Below are positions 44,910 through 55,209 of a stretch of 64,000 bases of DNA, piece by piece. Origin of the DNA: Alkalicoccus chagannorensis DSM 18086. Its GTDB lineage: Bacteria > Bacillota > Bacilli > Bacillales > Salisediminibacteriaceae. The stretch's first letter is position 1, and each line of letters opens with the position of its first letter. The DNA is taken from positions 248,001 through 312,000 of the forward strand of contig NZ_AUCK01000001.1 in assembly GCF_000429725.1 (NCBI RefSeq), in the 5' to 3' direction. Under the pieces are notes generated by a model. That model had not been told where the DNA came from, did no database searches, and saw nothing but the letters and a program-made list of their open reading frames with translations. A program made the position numbers and the translations under genes.

Positions 44910-47900
44910 TTTTGACCCTCCAGCAGATTCATTGTTATGTCCTGAACAGCAGCAGGCTGTGTCAGGAGCTTCGGCTGTTTCCAGACGGCAGTGACTGTAT
45001 CCGCATGGGTGAAACAGTGAACACCGTAGGCAGCTGCCAGTTCCCGCAGCTGAAACCCGAACGAACCTGGATTTCGTCCCTGCTTCGGAATATTGATGAC
45101 GGTATGCAGTTCCTCTGCTTTTAACAGCTGTTCTGCCTCAAGGATATCTTCTACAACCGCTGTCTCTACACCATGCTCCTGCAGCCAGGCTGCCGTGCCT
45201 TTTGTTGCGTAGACTGGCCCTTCCATCGAAGACAGCAGCGGCAGTAGATCGTTGTAGGCTCTGGATGCCACTGAGACGAACACCCCGCCTCTGCCGGGCG
45301 CTGTCGGAGCAGCCTTTGCCCAGGCTTCATCGAGCGTATAGGCAATGCCGATCTGTTCGCCCGTTGACTTCATTTCCGGACTCAGCGCATGATCCACCCC
45401 TTTGAGTTTTTTCACGGAAAAAACAGGGGCTTTCACCGTAATATGAGGCGGCTCCGGAAGCAGACCCGTTCGCGCAGGAGGAGTGCCAAGCTGGGCCTGT
45501 ACGGCTTCTTTGACCATGTTGACCCCAGTGACTTTACTCATGATTGGCACGGTGCGGGACGCACGCGGATTCACTTCCAGTACGTAGGTGCTGCCTTCAT
45601 GAAGGACGAACTGGATATTGATCATGCCGACAGCTCCGGAAGCGGAAGCAATCCGGCGGCTGATCGCAGTCACTTCCTCCTTTTCTTCCTCGGTCATCTG
45701 CTGCGGCGGGAACACCGTGATGCTGTCCCCGGAATGCACGCCGGCCTTTTCGACATGTTCAAAAATCCCCGGAATGCAGACGTCCCGGCCGTCCGTAATG
45801 ACATCGACTTCACACTCTCTTCCCGGAACGAAAGAGTCTACCAGAAGCGGCCAGCAGCGATCGTTCGTCGTGGCAGCGAGACGCTTCACGTAATCGTCAA
45901 GTTCATCCGGGCCATAGCAGATATACATCGCCTGCCCGCCGATCACGAAGGACGGACGGACGAGCACCGGGTAGCCGAGCGCTCCCGCTGCTTCGTGGAG
46001 AGCGGATTCGGTCGCTGCGGTTGTTCCTTTGATGCGGTGGATACCGAGGCCGTCGAGCATCTCATAAAAGCGGCCGCGGTCTTCCAGAAGATCTATATTG
46101 TCTGCAGAGGTACCCAGAACATGCTGTCCCGCGGCTTCCAGATCATGGGCAAGGTTGACGGCTGTCTGCCCGCCGAACTGCAGGAGAACCCCGGCAACCT
46201 GTTCTTTTTCCGCTACGTGCAGCACATCTTCTGTCGTGATTGGTTCGAAGTAGAGACGATCCGCAACAGAATAGTCTGTACTCACGGTCTCCGGATTGTT
46301 GTTGATGACAACAGCTTCGTATCCAAGTTCTTTTACCGCTTCTGCCGCGTGCACAGAACAATAATCAAATTCCACTCCCTGTCCGATCCGGATCGGACCG
46401 GAGCCGACGACGAGCAGTTTCTTTTTGGAAGAGACCGTCTCCACCTCATCCGCTCCGTGCCAAGTAGAGTAGAAGTACGGCGTTTCCGCTTCAAATTCAC
46501 CTGCGCACGTATCGACACTTTTATAGGCTGGAACGAGCTGCTTTGCTTTTCGTGCATTCCTGATCTCTGTCTCAGCCGTTCCGGTGAGCAGGCTGATCTG
46601 GGCATCTGCAATATTCATGCTTTTCGCACTGGACAGGAGATGTTCCCAGCCTTCACTTTTTATCTTCATTTCAGCCTCCGTCACCTTCTGTATTCCTCGA
46701 AGGTACCAGCGGTCGATTTCGGTCAGATCGAACACGTTGTCTTCCGACCAGCCGCGGTGAAAGGCTTCAGCGAGCGCCGGCAGACGCAGATCGTTTGGTA
46801 CGTGGAGCAGCTCGCGGATTTCTTCATCTGTTTTCTTCTGCATACGAGGCCAGAGCATGCCGCTCATGTTCATCTCCAGCGAACGGACCGCTTTATTCAG
46901 TGCCCCTTCAAACGTGCGGTCCAGCGCCATCACTTCCCCTGTTGCTTTCATCTGCGTGCCGAGCGTACGGTCCGCTTCCGAAAATTTATCGAAAGGAAAA
47001 CGCGGCAGTTTCACGACGATATAATCAATCGCGGGTTCAAAAGAAGCGAACGTATTGCCGGTGATCGGATTCACAATTTCATCGAGTTTATACCCGCATG
47101 CGACCTTCGCAGCGATTCTTGCAATTGGATATCCTGTTGCTTTGGAGGCAAGGGCTGAGGAACGGCTGACACGTGGGTTCACTTCGATGATCGCATACTC
47201 ATTCTTTTCCGGGTGCACGGCGAATTGAATGTTGCAGCCACCGACGACGTTCAGTGCCCGGATCACTTTCAGGGAACTGTTTCGAAGCATCTGATACTGA
47301 CGATCGGTCAACGTCTGCGAGGGCGCGGTCACAATCGAATCCCCGGTATGAACGCCGACCGGGTCCATGTTTTCCATATTGCAGACAATCATGCTCGTAT
47401 CATTTGCATCCCGCATCACTTCATATTCAACTTCTTTCCATCCTTTGATGCTTTTTTCAACGAGCACCTGATGAATTGGACTTGCCTGCAGCGCCTGATA
47501 CAGCTTTGTCTCCAGTTCTTCTTCCGAATAGGCGAACCCGCCTCCGGCTCCGCCGAGGGTATACGCCGGCCGCAGAATAACCGGAAAGCCGGCCTGTTCA
47601 ACGAAACGAAAACCTGCTTCCATCGAGGAAACGATATCCGACGCAGGAACTGGCTCATCGATCTCATGCATCAGTGCCCGGAACTGTTCGCGGTCTTCGC
47701 CCTGCTGAATCGAGGAGGCGGACGTGCCGAGAAGCGCTACTCCCTCCGCTTCCAGTACGCCCGCCTCTTCGAGTTCAATCGTCAAATTCAGCCCGGTCTG
47801 TCCTCCGAGGGAACCGATCAGTCCGTCTGGTTTTTCCTTTTGAATAACCGCGTGGATGGAATCTTTCGTCAACGGCTCCAGATACACCCGGTCTGCAATG

Positions 47901-48070
47901 TGCTCATCCGTCATGATGGTAGCTGGATTGTTGTTGACGAGAACGACCTCGATTCCTTCTTCTTTCAATGCCAGGCACGCCTGTGTACCTGCATAATCAA
48001 ATTCGGCTGCCTGACCGATGACAATCGGTCCCGATCCTATAACGAGTACTTTCTTTATGCTGTCGGACAT
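44906..48070 (-). CDS. carB: Carbamoyl-phosphate synthase large chain (arginine-linked)
   Basis: 1054 residues. Two ATP-grasp halves with matching openings: VLVIGSGPIVIGQAAEFDYAGTQAC near 8 and LLVVGSGPIRIGQGVEFDYCSVHAA near 550. The shortened C-terminal MGS-like domain covers about the last 130 residues. Makes carbamoyl phosphate from glutamine, bicarbonate and ATP with CarA. Placement within the arginine operon marks it as the arginine-specific enzyme, the pyrimidine one being expected elsewhere. Overlaps carA by 16 bp. Confidence 0.97.
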   Translation of the reverse strand: MSDSIKKVLVIGSGPIVIGQAAEFDYAGTQACLALKEEGIEVVLVNNNPATIMTDEHIADRVYLEPLTKDSIHAVIQKEKPDGLIGSLGGQTGLNLTIELEEAGVLEAEGVALLGTSASSIQQGEDREQFRALMHEIDEPVPASDIVSSMEAGFRFVEQAGFPVILRPAYTLGGAGGGFAYSEEELETKLYQALQASPIHQVLVEKSIKGWKEVEYEVMRDANDTSMIVCNMENMDPVGVHTGDSIVTAPSQTLTDRQYQMLRNSSLKVIRALNVVGGCNIQFAVHPEKNEYAIIEVNPRVSRSSALASKATGYPIARIAAKVACGYKLDEIVNPITGNTFASFEPAIDYIVVKLPRFPFDKFSEADRTLGTQMKATGEVMALDRTFEGALNKAVRSLEMNMSGMLWPRMQKKTDEEIRELLHVPNDLRLPALAEAFHRGWSEDNVFDLTEIDRWYLRGIQKVTEAEMKIKSEGWEHLLSSAKSMNIADAQISLLTGTAETEIRNARKAKQLVPAYKSVDTCAGEFEAETPYFYSTWHGADEVETVSSKKKLLVVGSGPIRIGQGVEFDYCSVHAAEAVKELGYEAVVINNNPETVSTDYSVADRLYFEPITTEDVLHVAEKEQVAGVLLQFGGQTAVNLAHDLEAAGQHVLGTSADNIDLLEDRGRFYEMLDGLGIHRIKGTTAATESALHEAAGALGYPVLVRPSFVIGGQAMYICYGPDELDDYVKRLAATTNDRCWPLLVDSFVPGRECEVDVITDGRDVCIPGIFEHVEKAGVHSGDSITVFPPQQMTEEEKEEVTAISRRIASASGAVGMINIQFVLHEGSTYVLEVNPRASRTVPIMSKVTGVNMVKEAVQAQLGTPPARTGLLPEPPHITVKAPVFSVKKLKGVDHALSPEMKSTGEQIGIAYTLDEAWAKAAPTAPGRGGVFVSVASRAYNDLLPLLSSMEGPVYATKGTAAWLQEHGVETAVVEDILEAEQLLKAEELHTVINIPKQGRNPGSFGFQLRELAAAYGVHCFTHADTVTAVWKQPKLLTQPAAVQDITMNLLEGQK

Positions 48071-49140
48071 GCCTGTTTTCCTCCTGTCTGCAGAACATCG
48101 ATAAACTGCTGAAATACGAAATGCGTGTCGCTCGGTCCCGGATGTGCTTCGGGATGGAACTGGACCGTCTGAATCGGCAGTTCGGGATGCTGAAGGCCTT
48201 CCACCGTACCATCATTCACATTCACAAACGTCGATTCAAACGGCGTTTGACGAAGGCTTTCTTCCCGGATGACGTACCCGTGATTCTGGGACGTCACAGC
48301 GACAAATCCGCTCTCCTGATGTCGGACCGGGTGATTGCCGCCTCGGTGACCGAAAGGAAGTTTTTCGGAATCTGCACCGTACGCCATCGCAATGAGCTGG
48401 TGTCCGAGACAGATACCGAGCGATGGATAGGCGCTGCTCAGCTCTCGGACCACCGGATAGTACTCCTGCAGTTCCGCAGGATCACCAGGTCCGTTACTGA
48501 AGAGGACCCCGTCCGGGTGATAAGCATGAACCTCGTCAGCACCGGTTTCTGCCGGGAATACTTTCACGTGGCAGCCGGCGTCCTTCAGCGCGTGGAGAAT
48601 GGATTGCTTACAGCCATAATCGAGCACGGCCACCCGTCTGCCTTCCTCCCTGCCGAACGTGTAGGCCGCGTTTGTTGTTACATCCTCGACGAGCGCCGCG
48701 GTGTGTTTCAGCGGGGTAAACGACGGTGTTTCCGGTGAAGGAGAAAGAACAGCTTTCACAGTACCGTGCCGTCGGATCGCTTTCACAACGGCTCTCGTGT
48801 CGATATTGTCAGCACCCGGAATGCCGTGTTTTTTCAGGTAGTCATCAAGCGATCCCGCAGATTCAAAATGATTGGGCCCCGCACAGCCGCTGTGCACAAG
48901 AACACCTGCAACAGAAGGAGCCGTCCCCTCATCATCAATGGTATTCCAGCCGTAATTACCGATCAGCGGATACGTAAATGTAAGGAGCTGGTGCTTATAG
49001 GAAGGATCTGTCATCATTTCCTGATACCCGGTCATGCTGGTGTTGAATACGATTTCTCCGGAGCAGGAAGCTGCAGCACCAATCGCTGTTCCTTCAAAGC
49101 ACTCTCCGCTTTCCAGATGAAGATACATACTGCTCATCAT
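48055..49140 (-). CDS. carA: Carbamoyl-phosphate synthase small chain (arginine-linked)
   Basis: 361 residues from ATG 49140; GGAAGGAGG is upstream, and the stop of argD overlaps it by ATGA. Class I glutamine amidotransferase: nucleophile Cys in SLGICLGHQLIAMAYG, with the His-x-Glu pair FHPEAHPGP near the end. N-terminal CarA domain with LESGECFEGTAIG. Supplies ammonia from glutamine to CarB. Confidence 0.97.
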   Translation of the reverse strand: MMSSMYLHLESGECFEGTAIGAAASCSGEIVFNTSMTGYQEMMTDPSYKHQLLTFTYPLIGNYGWNTIDDEGTAPSVAGVLVHSGCAGPNHFESAGSLDDYLKKHGIPGADNIDTRAVVKAIRRHGTVKAVLSPSPETPSFTPLKHTAALVEDVTTNAAYTFGREEGRRVAVLDYGCKQSILHALKDAGCHVKVFPAETGADEVHAYHPDGVLFSNGPGDPAELQEYYPVVRELSSAYPSLGICLGHQLIAMAYGADSEKLPFGHRGGNHPVRHQESGFVAVTSQNHGYVIREESLRQTPFESTFVNVNDGTVEGLQHPELPIQTVQFHPEAHPGPSDTHFVFQQFIDVLQTGGKQACPTA

Positions 49141-50312
49141 ACTTCCTCCTTCCATGCTTGTACTGCTTGAGTCAGCGCCTGCAGAAACAGCTGCAGTTCC
49201 ATATCTGTAGCGGTCAGCGGCGGTAGAATCCGCAGGACGTTCTCCCCTGCCGGAAGCGCCAGAACCTGGTTGCTGCGCAGTTTTTCCAGCAGTGGTGCGG
49301 CCGGTTCCTTCAGATCAATCCCGAGGAGAAACCCGAGTCCACGTACTTCCCAGCCATAAGGTGCTGCTGTTTCCTGCAGCTGATGTTTAAACCAGGCAGA
49401 CCGGTGTTGAACATCCTCAAGAAAAGGCTCCGTCATGGCTTCTTTCGTTGCCTTTACCGCGGCCATGGCCAGCGGATTGCCTCCAAATGTACTGCCGTGG
49501 GTCCCTGGGCTGAACGATGCTGCCGTTTCTGCGGATGCCAGCACAGCGCCGACAGGAAAACCGGAGCCGATCCCTTTCGCTGCTGTGACGATATCCGGTT
49601 CCAGCCCGAACTGTTCATAGGCGAACCAAGTGCCTGTTCGTCCCGCCCCCGTCTGAATCTCATCGATGATGAGCAGTGCTCCTTTGTCGCGGCAGACGTT
49701 CTGCAGCTGCTGCAGCCAGTTTTTCCCGGCAGGATGGACACCGCCTTCCCCCTGTACTACTTCCAGAAACACGGCGGCCGTGGTCTCATCGATCTGCTTC
49801 AGCGCCTCCTGGTCCATGAATGGAATCGAGCTGAATCCAGGCATGACAGGTTCGAAGCCATGTTTGATTTTCTCCTGCCCGGTAGCAGCCATCGCGCCTC
49901 CCGTTCTGCCATGGAACGACTGGTGGAAAGAGAGAATATGATATTTTTCAGCAAAACCCTGGTCTCTTTGATATTTTCGGGCAAGCTTCCATGCTGCTTC
50001 ATTTGCTTCTGCCCCGCTGTTACAAAAAAACACTTCGTCCATCCCTGGGGCTTCTGTTAAGACTGCCGCTGCCTCTTCCTGAAGCGTAATCGGAAAGAGA
50101 TTGGAACAATGCCAAAATTGATCCATCTGCGCTTTGACTGCTTCCGACACTTCTTTCGGGGCATGGCCGAGGTTACAGACGGCGATACCGGAAGTGAAAT
50201 CAAGGTAGGATGTGCCATCCTCCGCGGTTACATAGGATCCGCTGCCGCTCTGGAGAGCGAAAGGCAGGCGTTTATACGTATTCATTACTGGAGATTGTAC
50301 TGCTTTATCCAT
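49137..50312 (-). CDS. argD: Acetylornithine aminotransferase
   Basis: 391 residues. Class III PLP enzyme: FCNSGAEANEAAWKLARKY, VQGEGGVHPAG, LLIIDEIQTGAGRTG and the Lys in TAAKGIGSGFPVGAVL. Converts N-acetylglutamate semialdehyde to N-acetylornithine. Overlaps argB by 8 bp. Confidence 0.96.
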   Translation of the reverse strand: MDKAVQSPVMNTYKRLPFALQSGSGSYVTAEDGTSYLDFTSGIAVCNLGHAPKEVSEAVKAQMDQFWHCSNLFPITLQEEAAAVLTEAPGMDEVFFCNSGAEANEAAWKLARKYQRDQGFAEKYHILSFHQSFHGRTGGAMAATGQEKIKHGFEPVMPGFSSIPFMDQEALKQIDETTAAVFLEVVQGEGGVHPAGKNWLQQLQNVCRDKGALLIIDEIQTGAGRTGTWFAYEQFGLEPDIVTAAKGIGSGFPVGAVLASAETAASFSPGTHGSTFGGNPLAMAAVKATKEAMTEPFLEDVQHRSAWFKHQLQETAAPYGWEVRGLGFLLGIDLKEPAAPLLEKLRSNQVLALPAGENVLRILPPLTATDMELQLFLQALTQAVQAWKEEV

Positions 50313-51093
50313 GTGCTATCATGTCCTTTCGTAGCGTTGTTCCACCTGACCCATCAGCAGCCCATGCAGCCAGTGCCTCGGGGTTTTTTCCATCGAGCAT
50401 GACGGTTTTCCCGCTGGCTTCTGCCGCCTGAAGGGCTGCCCGTACTTTCGGGATCATGCCACCGCTGATGATTCCGGATCCGATCAGCGATTCTGCTTCC
50501 TCTCCGTTTAACTCTGAATACAGATAAGCAGGTACGGCTTCTAAGTTCATCACCCCTGCAACATCGGTGATGAAAAGCAGCTCGGCTTCCATCGCCGCAG
50601 CTACAGCACCCGCTGCCTCATCTGCATTCACATTGAGCGGCACGCCATCATCGGCCGTGGAGACGGGGGATATAACCGGCGTGATGCCTGCTTGAAGCAG
50701 GGCGTCGATCACGCTTGTATTCACCCTCGTTACTTTCCCGACATAACCGAGACCCCTCCGTGCTTCTGTCTCCAGCATTCCCGCGTCGGCTCCGCTGATG
50801 CCGGCAGCTGAAATGCCGGCGGCCTGCAGGCATCGGACGATTTGTTTGTTCACCGAACCACTCAGAACTTTTTCACAGACGTCCGCAGTGTCCCGGCAGG
50901 TGACCCGGAGTCCGTCCTGAAAAATGGGATCGATCTTTTGCACCTGAAGCAGTTCGTTGACGGCCGGTCCCCCGCCGTGAACGATCACCGGCTCCAGGTT
51001 TCGTTCCTCCTTGATCCGGTTTATGGTTTGATAAAATGCCGCGGGAAGCTCCTGAAGCAGACTCCCGCCGATTTTGATTACTACCTGCTTCAC
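50305..51093 (-). CDS. argB: Acetylglutamate kinase
   Basis: 262 residues from GTG 51093; TGGAGGGG lies 6 bases upstream and the ATG at 51108 is part of that site. Amino-acid kinase fold: VVIKIGGSLLQE, VIVHGGGPAVNELL, NVNADEAAGAVAAAM. Phosphorylates N-acetylglutamate, commonly the arginine-inhibited step only in enzymes with an N-terminal helix; that extension is not obvious here. Confidence 0.95.
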   Translation of the reverse strand: MKQVVIKIGGSLLQELPAAFYQTINRIKEERNLEPVIVHGGGPAVNELLQVQKIDPIFQDGLRVTCRDTADVCEKVLSGSVNKQIVRCLQAAGISAAGISGADAGMLETEARRGLGYVGKVTRVNTSVIDALLQAGITPVISPVSTADDGVPLNVNADEAAGAVAAAMEAELLFITDVAGVMNLEAVPAYLYSELNGEEAESLIGSGIISGGMIPKVRAALQAAEASGKTVMLDGKNPEALAAWAADGSGGTTLRKDMIAHG

Positions 51094-51111
51094 GTCGGTC
51101 CCCTCCATCTT

Positions 51112-52335
51112 TTACGTTCTGTAAGATGCGTTGATTTTGACATAGTCGTACGTTAAGTCGCATCCCCACGCAGCTGCTTCTGCTTGACCTGCTTTGACAA
51201 CCGCTGTCACAACAACATGATCCTGTTCGAGGTAGGCTGTACCTTCCGCTTCACTAAAATCGGTCGGAAGTCCATCTTCGACAACCTTGATGGGTCCCAG
51301 ATACAGATCAACAGCATCGGGATCCACTTCCTCTCCGCTGTATCCGAGGGCGCAGACAACCCGGCCCCAGTTCGGATCGGCGCCGTATACGGCTGTTTTC
51401 ACCAGGTTGGATGAGATAACGGCTTTGGCCATCGCCCGGGCAGCTTCCGACGTGGCAGCTTCCTGTACGTGGACTTCCAGCAGCTTGGTGGCTCCTTCTC
51501 CATCTCTGGCGATCTTTTTGGCCAGTATTTCGGACGCCAGCTGAAATCCTGCCTCGAATTTATCCCATTCCGGGTGGGATTCATCCAGCACGGATGTTTC
51601 TTTCGCTGCGTTCGCAAGCGCAATCACGGTGTCGTTCGTGCTCGAATCCCCATCTACGGTAATCATATTGTAGGTGCGGTCTGTTGAACGAGATAGCAGC
51701 CGCTGGAGAGCATCTGCATCCACTGCAGCATCGGTCGTCATGTAGGCAAGCATCGTTGCCATGTTCGGGTGGATCATCCCCGATCCTTTAGCAGCTCCTC
51801 CGATAAAAATCGGCTTTCCTTCAATTTCCATCTCTACGGCGGTGTGCTTTGTTACCGTGTCTGTTGTTAAAATCGCCTGCTCAAACGCTTCTGCTTCGTT
51901 TGCTGACAAGTCCACCTGCGCTATGCCAGCCTGAATTTTTTCCATCGGAAGCTGAACCCCGATCAAGCCCGTTGACTGCACGGCAACATAATGAGAAGGA
52001 AGCTGCAGCATCTCGGCTCCCCACTGCTGCATCAGCTCGGCATTTTCCATGCCTTTCTTTCCTGTACACGCATTCGCATTCGCGGAGTTGATCAGCACGG
52101 CCTGAAGTTTCTTTTCCACCGCTACTGCCTGTTTCGTAACTTTAAGCGGAGCAGCCTGAAAGCTGTTCTGCGTATACACTGCTGCCGCCGCTGCTGGTGT
52201 TTCCGAATAAAGCCAGCCGAAATCCAGTTTCTTGCGGCGCAGACCACAGTGGGTTCCTCCGGAAATGTACCCGGCAGGGCTTGTTACGTGTCCTTCTTCT
52301 AGTACATGCAGTTCGTTTTTCTGGCTGACCAGCAT
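51112..52335 (-). CDS. argJ: Bifunctional ornithine acetyltransferase / N-acetylglutamate synthase
   Basis: 407 residues from ATG 52335, 8 bases after GGAG; another ATG lies two codons earlier. Contains the autocleavage site [16 protein letters not shown], where Thr becomes the nucleophile of the beta chain. Recycles the acetyl group from acetylornithine to glutamate. Since no argA-type synthase is here, ArgJ may also do the first step. Confidence 0.96.
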   Translation of the reverse strand: MLVSQKNELHVLEEGHVTSPAGYISGGTHCGLRRKKLDFGWLYSETPAAAAAVYTQNSFQAAPLKVTKQAVAVEKKLQAVLINSANANACTGKKGMENAELMQQWGAEMLQLPSHYVAVQSTGLIGVQLPMEKIQAGIAQVDLSANEAEAFEQAILTTDTVTKHTAVEMEIEGKPIFIGGAAKGSGMIHPNMATMLAYMTTDAAVDADALQRLLSRSTDRTYNMITVDGDSSTNDTVIALANAAKETSVLDESHPEWDKFEAGFQLASEILAKKIARDGEGATKLLEVHVQEAATSEAARAMAKAVISSNLVKTAVYGADPNWGRVVCALGYSGEEVDPDAVDLYLGPIKVVEDGLPTDFSEAEGTAYLEQDHVVVTAVVKAGQAEAAAWGCDLTYDYVKINASYRT

Positions 52336-52349
52336 ATTCATCGCTCCTT

Positions 52350-53378
52350 TTATGGGTAGACGGGAAGGAGCTGCAGTCCAGCGTCCTCTTCCCAGCCGTT
52401 CATGATATTCATATTCTGCACTGCCTGACCGGAAGCACCTTTCATCAAGTTGTCGATGACACTAATGATCATGATTCGGTCTGTGCGTTCATCAAGGTGC
52501 ACTGCGATATCGCAGTAATTGCTGCCGTAGACTTCTTTTGTGCCAGGGAAAGAACCGCTCGGCCGTACCCGGACAAACGGGTGGCTGCCGTACCGATTCT
52601 CCAACAGTTTCTGCGGATCGTCATTGCTTGTGAATGGTGCGTACACGGCACATTGGATGCCCCGGGTCATCGGCAGCAGATGCGTCTGGAACTGAACTTT
52701 CAGCTCTTCATTCATCGAAGCTGAAGCATACTGCTCGATTTCCGGTGTGTGCTGATGAGCGCCGACTTTGTATGCTTGAAAATTATCGTTCGTCTCTGAA
52801 AAGTGAGTCAGCGGTGACTGTTTTCTCCCTGCACCGGAGACGCCGGTTTTGGCATCGATAATGATATGCCCGGCATCCACCGAACCCGATTCCGTGAAAG
52901 GGAGCAGAGCGAGAAGAGCCGCCGTAGCAAAGCATCCGGGATTCGAAATCAGCTCAGCTGAGGCTGTAATACCGCGGTTGAGTTCCGGAAGTCCGTACAC
53001 CGCACGCTGCTGCAGATCCTGCTTCGGAGGATCTAGCTTATACCATTGTTTGTAGGTGTCCGGATCATCAATGCGCAGATCCCCGGACAGATCAATTACC
53101 TGCTTTCCAGAAGCAAATCCTGCTTCCAGCATCTCTTTGGCAACACCAGCCGGGGTCGCGAAAAAGACGATATCAACCTTGTCGAGCTCTGCGTGATCGA
53201 GTCCAGCAAATGCATCCGTCCGCTGTACTGCGAGATGTGGATAGCGGGAGGCGAGCAGCTCTCCTTCCTCGGACTGTGACATAACCACAGATACCTGCAC
53301 ATATGGATGATTTTCCATGAGCCGGATCAGTTCCAGTGCTCCGTACCCAGTTCCTCCTACAATGGCTGCCTGTTTCAC
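52350..53378 (-). CDS. argC: N-acetyl-gamma-glutamyl-phosphate reductase
   Basis: 342 residues from GTG 53378. NADP-binding AAIVGGTGYGALELIRLM, the active-site Cys in SNPGCFATAALLAL, and the late QNMNIMNGWEE. First gene of argCJBD-carAB-argF, transcribed from a promoter with ARG-box-like sites. Confidence 0.96.
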   Translation of the reverse strand: MKQAAIVGGTGYGALELIRLMENHPYVQVSVVMSQSEEGELLASRYPHLAVQRTDAFAGLDHAELDKVDIVFFATPAGVAKEMLEAGFASGKQVIDLSGDLRIDDPDTYKQWYKLDPPKQDLQQRAVYGLPELNRGITASAELISNPGCFATAALLALLPFTESGSVDAGHIIIDAKTGVSGAGRKQSPLTHFSETNDNFQAYKVGAHQHTPEIEQYASASMNEELKVQFQTHLLPMTRGIQCAVYAPFTSNDDPQKLLENRYGSHPFVRVRPSGSFPGTKEVYGSNYCDIAVHLDERTDRIMIISVIDNLMKGASGQAVQNMNIMNGWEEDAGLQLLPVYP

Positions 53379-53419
53379 TGCATCATTCCGCCCTTCCAGT
53401 TCGTCTATGTTAATTCATT

Positions 53420-53480
53420 ATTATACACACAAGGTAATATACATGCAATAATAATTATAGATAAAACTAAATTTTTATGC
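53420..53480 (-). promoter_or_regulatory. argC operon promoter with two ARG-box-like sites
   Basis: On the minus strand, TATAAT (53425-53420) is preceded by 17 bases and TTGCAT. TGCATAAAAATTTA (53479-53466) differs from TGAATAAAAATTCA at two positions. A poorer second site, TGCATGTATATTAC (53447-53434), lies over the -35. This layout suits arginine-dependent repression by AhrC/ArgR. Confidence 0.75.
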
Positions 53481-53668
53481 ATGATCGATCTGACTGGTTC
53501 GACACCGGCGGGATGGACGGGAAGCGAAAGGGCGAGACCCTGCAGAAAAGCCGGCCGTTATCGTACTTTGAAACGACTGCAGACGCCTCGTTCCCTTTCA
53601 TAATCCCGCTGCCATTCCAAGTAAAATCAGCTGTCATGCAGTCGGCCTGCCTGGTAAGCAGAATGCAT
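53481..53668. other. Intergenic stretch without recognised feature
   Basis: GC-richer than the promoter next to it, with GACGGGAAGCGAAAGGGCGA near 53516, a flavour like other Bacillaceae intergenic repeats. No convincing gene is seen. Confidence 0.35.
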
Positions 53669-53697
53669 AAAAAATCCCCGATTATAAAATCGGGGAT
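53669..53697 (-). terminator. Intrinsic terminator of the cardiolipin synthase gene
   Basis: ATCCCCGATT (53674-53683) pairs with AATCGGGGAT (53688-53697) around TATA-type loop; six T on the minus strand. It overlaps the last codons. Confidence 0.9.
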
Positions 53698-55130
53698 AAA
53701 AGACGAGAAACGGATTCTTTAAACCGGACCGTCTTGGAGCGCTTTTCGTATTTTTCGATTGTCAGTGTGTCACTGCGCATCATATCCTGCTCAAAATCCT
53801 GTGCCAGCTTTTCCGCTGTCTGCTGATCGTAAATGAACGCATTGACTTCAAAATTCAGCCGGAAGCTGCGCATATCAATGTTCGCCGTTCCAACGGAAGA
53901 GACGTGCCGGTCCACCACGATAGATTTTGCATGAATGAATCCATTCTGATAAATATACACATGAGCACCGGATTTCAGCAGCTGACCGATGTGAGAAAGC
54001 GTCGCCCAGTAGATGAAAGGATGGTCGGGCATACTCGGAATCATCACACGGACATCTTTTCCAGACAGCGCTGCGATACGTAAAGCATCCTGCAGACTCT
54101 GATCAGGTACGAAATAAGGAGTCTGAATATAAATAGATTCCTTAGCCGATGTGATCAATTTCAAGTAACCGTTTTTAATCTGCTCCCACTCGGAATCCGG
54201 ACCGCTGGAGACAATTTGAACAGCGGCGCTTCCTTCTGGTTCTTTCATAGGAAAATAACGGGCTTCGTAGGCAATCATCTGCTCTTTTGCCGCCTGATTC
54301 CAATCAAGGATGAAGCGTGTCTGCATCGGATCCACCGCGCTTCCCTTCACACGGAGATGCGTATCTCTCCAGTAGCCGAAACGCCGGCTTTTTCCGAGGT
54401 ATTCATCTCCGGCATTGAATCCACCGACGTAGCCGATTTTCCCATCGATGATCGTCAGCTTCCGGTGGTTCCGGTAGTTCAAACGCAGGTTGATCAGTGC
54501 AATTCTGGATGGAAAGAAAACACCGACTTTGCCTCCGGCTTCGATTAAATCGGCGAAATGTTTTCTCCGGAGCTGACGTGAACCGAGATCATCATATAAC
54601 ACCCGGACCATCACCCCTTGTCTCGCCTTTTTCGTCAGCAGCGTAATCAGTTCCTTTCCGAGCCGGTCATGACGGAAAATATAATACTGAATATGAATGT
54701 GATCGCGTGCAGCATCGATGTCGAGCTTGAGCTGATCAAATTTCTGTACGCCGTCGTTTAATACATCGATGTGATTGTCTCTTGTAAGTACTGCATCATT
54801 ATTGATCAGATGCATATAGATGAGATCGCGGTAGGAATCGATATCATTGTTATGAAAAGAAAACGAAGGATTGCTGATCTGCTCGATCTGCCGGTTCAAG
54901 ATATCGATGATGCCGATTTTTCTGATACCTTCCCAGTCAAACAGTCGTCTTCTTGTCAGGTTCTGTCCAAGAAAAATGTAAATGATGAAACCGAGAAAAG
55001 GAACAAAGAATAAAATCAGCACCCATGCCCAGGTAGCGCTCGCATCTTTTCTCTCAATGAAAATAATAATCCCTGCGAAAAGGATGTTCACGACAAAAAG
55101 TATAACTAAAAGAATCGATAGGATATCCAT
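53682..55130 (-). CDS. cls: Cardiolipin synthase (phospholipase D family)
   Basis: 482 residues. Two N-terminal membrane helices (about 3-25 and 34-54), then two HKD catalytic motifs: NHRKLTIIDGKIGYVGG (about 220-236) and HAKSIVVDRHVSSVGT (about 395-410). Joins two phosphatidylglycerol molecules into cardiolipin in the membrane. GGAGG precedes the ATG. Cardiolipin often rises under salt stress in this group. Confidence 0.94.
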   Translation of the reverse strand: MDILSILLVILFVVNILFAGIIIFIERKDASATWAWVLILFFVPFLGFIIYIFLGQNLTRRRLFDWEGIRKIGIIDILNRQIEQISNPSFSFHNNDIDSYRDLIYMHLINNDAVLTRDNHIDVLNDGVQKFDQLKLDIDAARDHIHIQYYIFRHDRLGKELITLLTKKARQGVMVRVLYDDLGSRQLRRKHFADLIEAGGKVGVFFPSRIALINLRLNYRNHRKLTIIDGKIGYVGGFNAGDEYLGKSRRFGYWRDTHLRVKGSAVDPMQTRFILDWNQAAKEQMIAYEARYFPMKEPEGSAAVQIVSSGPDSEWEQIKNGYLKLITSAKESIYIQTPYFVPDQSLQDALRIAALSGKDVRVMIPSMPDHPFIYWATLSHIGQLLKSGAHVYIYQNGFIHAKSIVVDRHVSSVGTANIDMRSFRLNFEVNAFIYDQQTAEKLAQDFEQDMMRSDTLTIEKYEKRSKTVRFKESVSRLLSPIL

Positions 55131-55209
55131 AGTTCCTCCAGCGGGAAATGCATTCTTACCGTAGTTTACCGTACTTTTCCAGCTTTTGTACAGCCTTGTT
55201 CAGAGACTT

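Noticed and set aside
45389-47158. 589-residue open frame on the plus strand inside carB
   Set aside because: Antisense shadow of a long, clearly recognised gene; rich in Arg, His and Phe, no ribosome site, no family.
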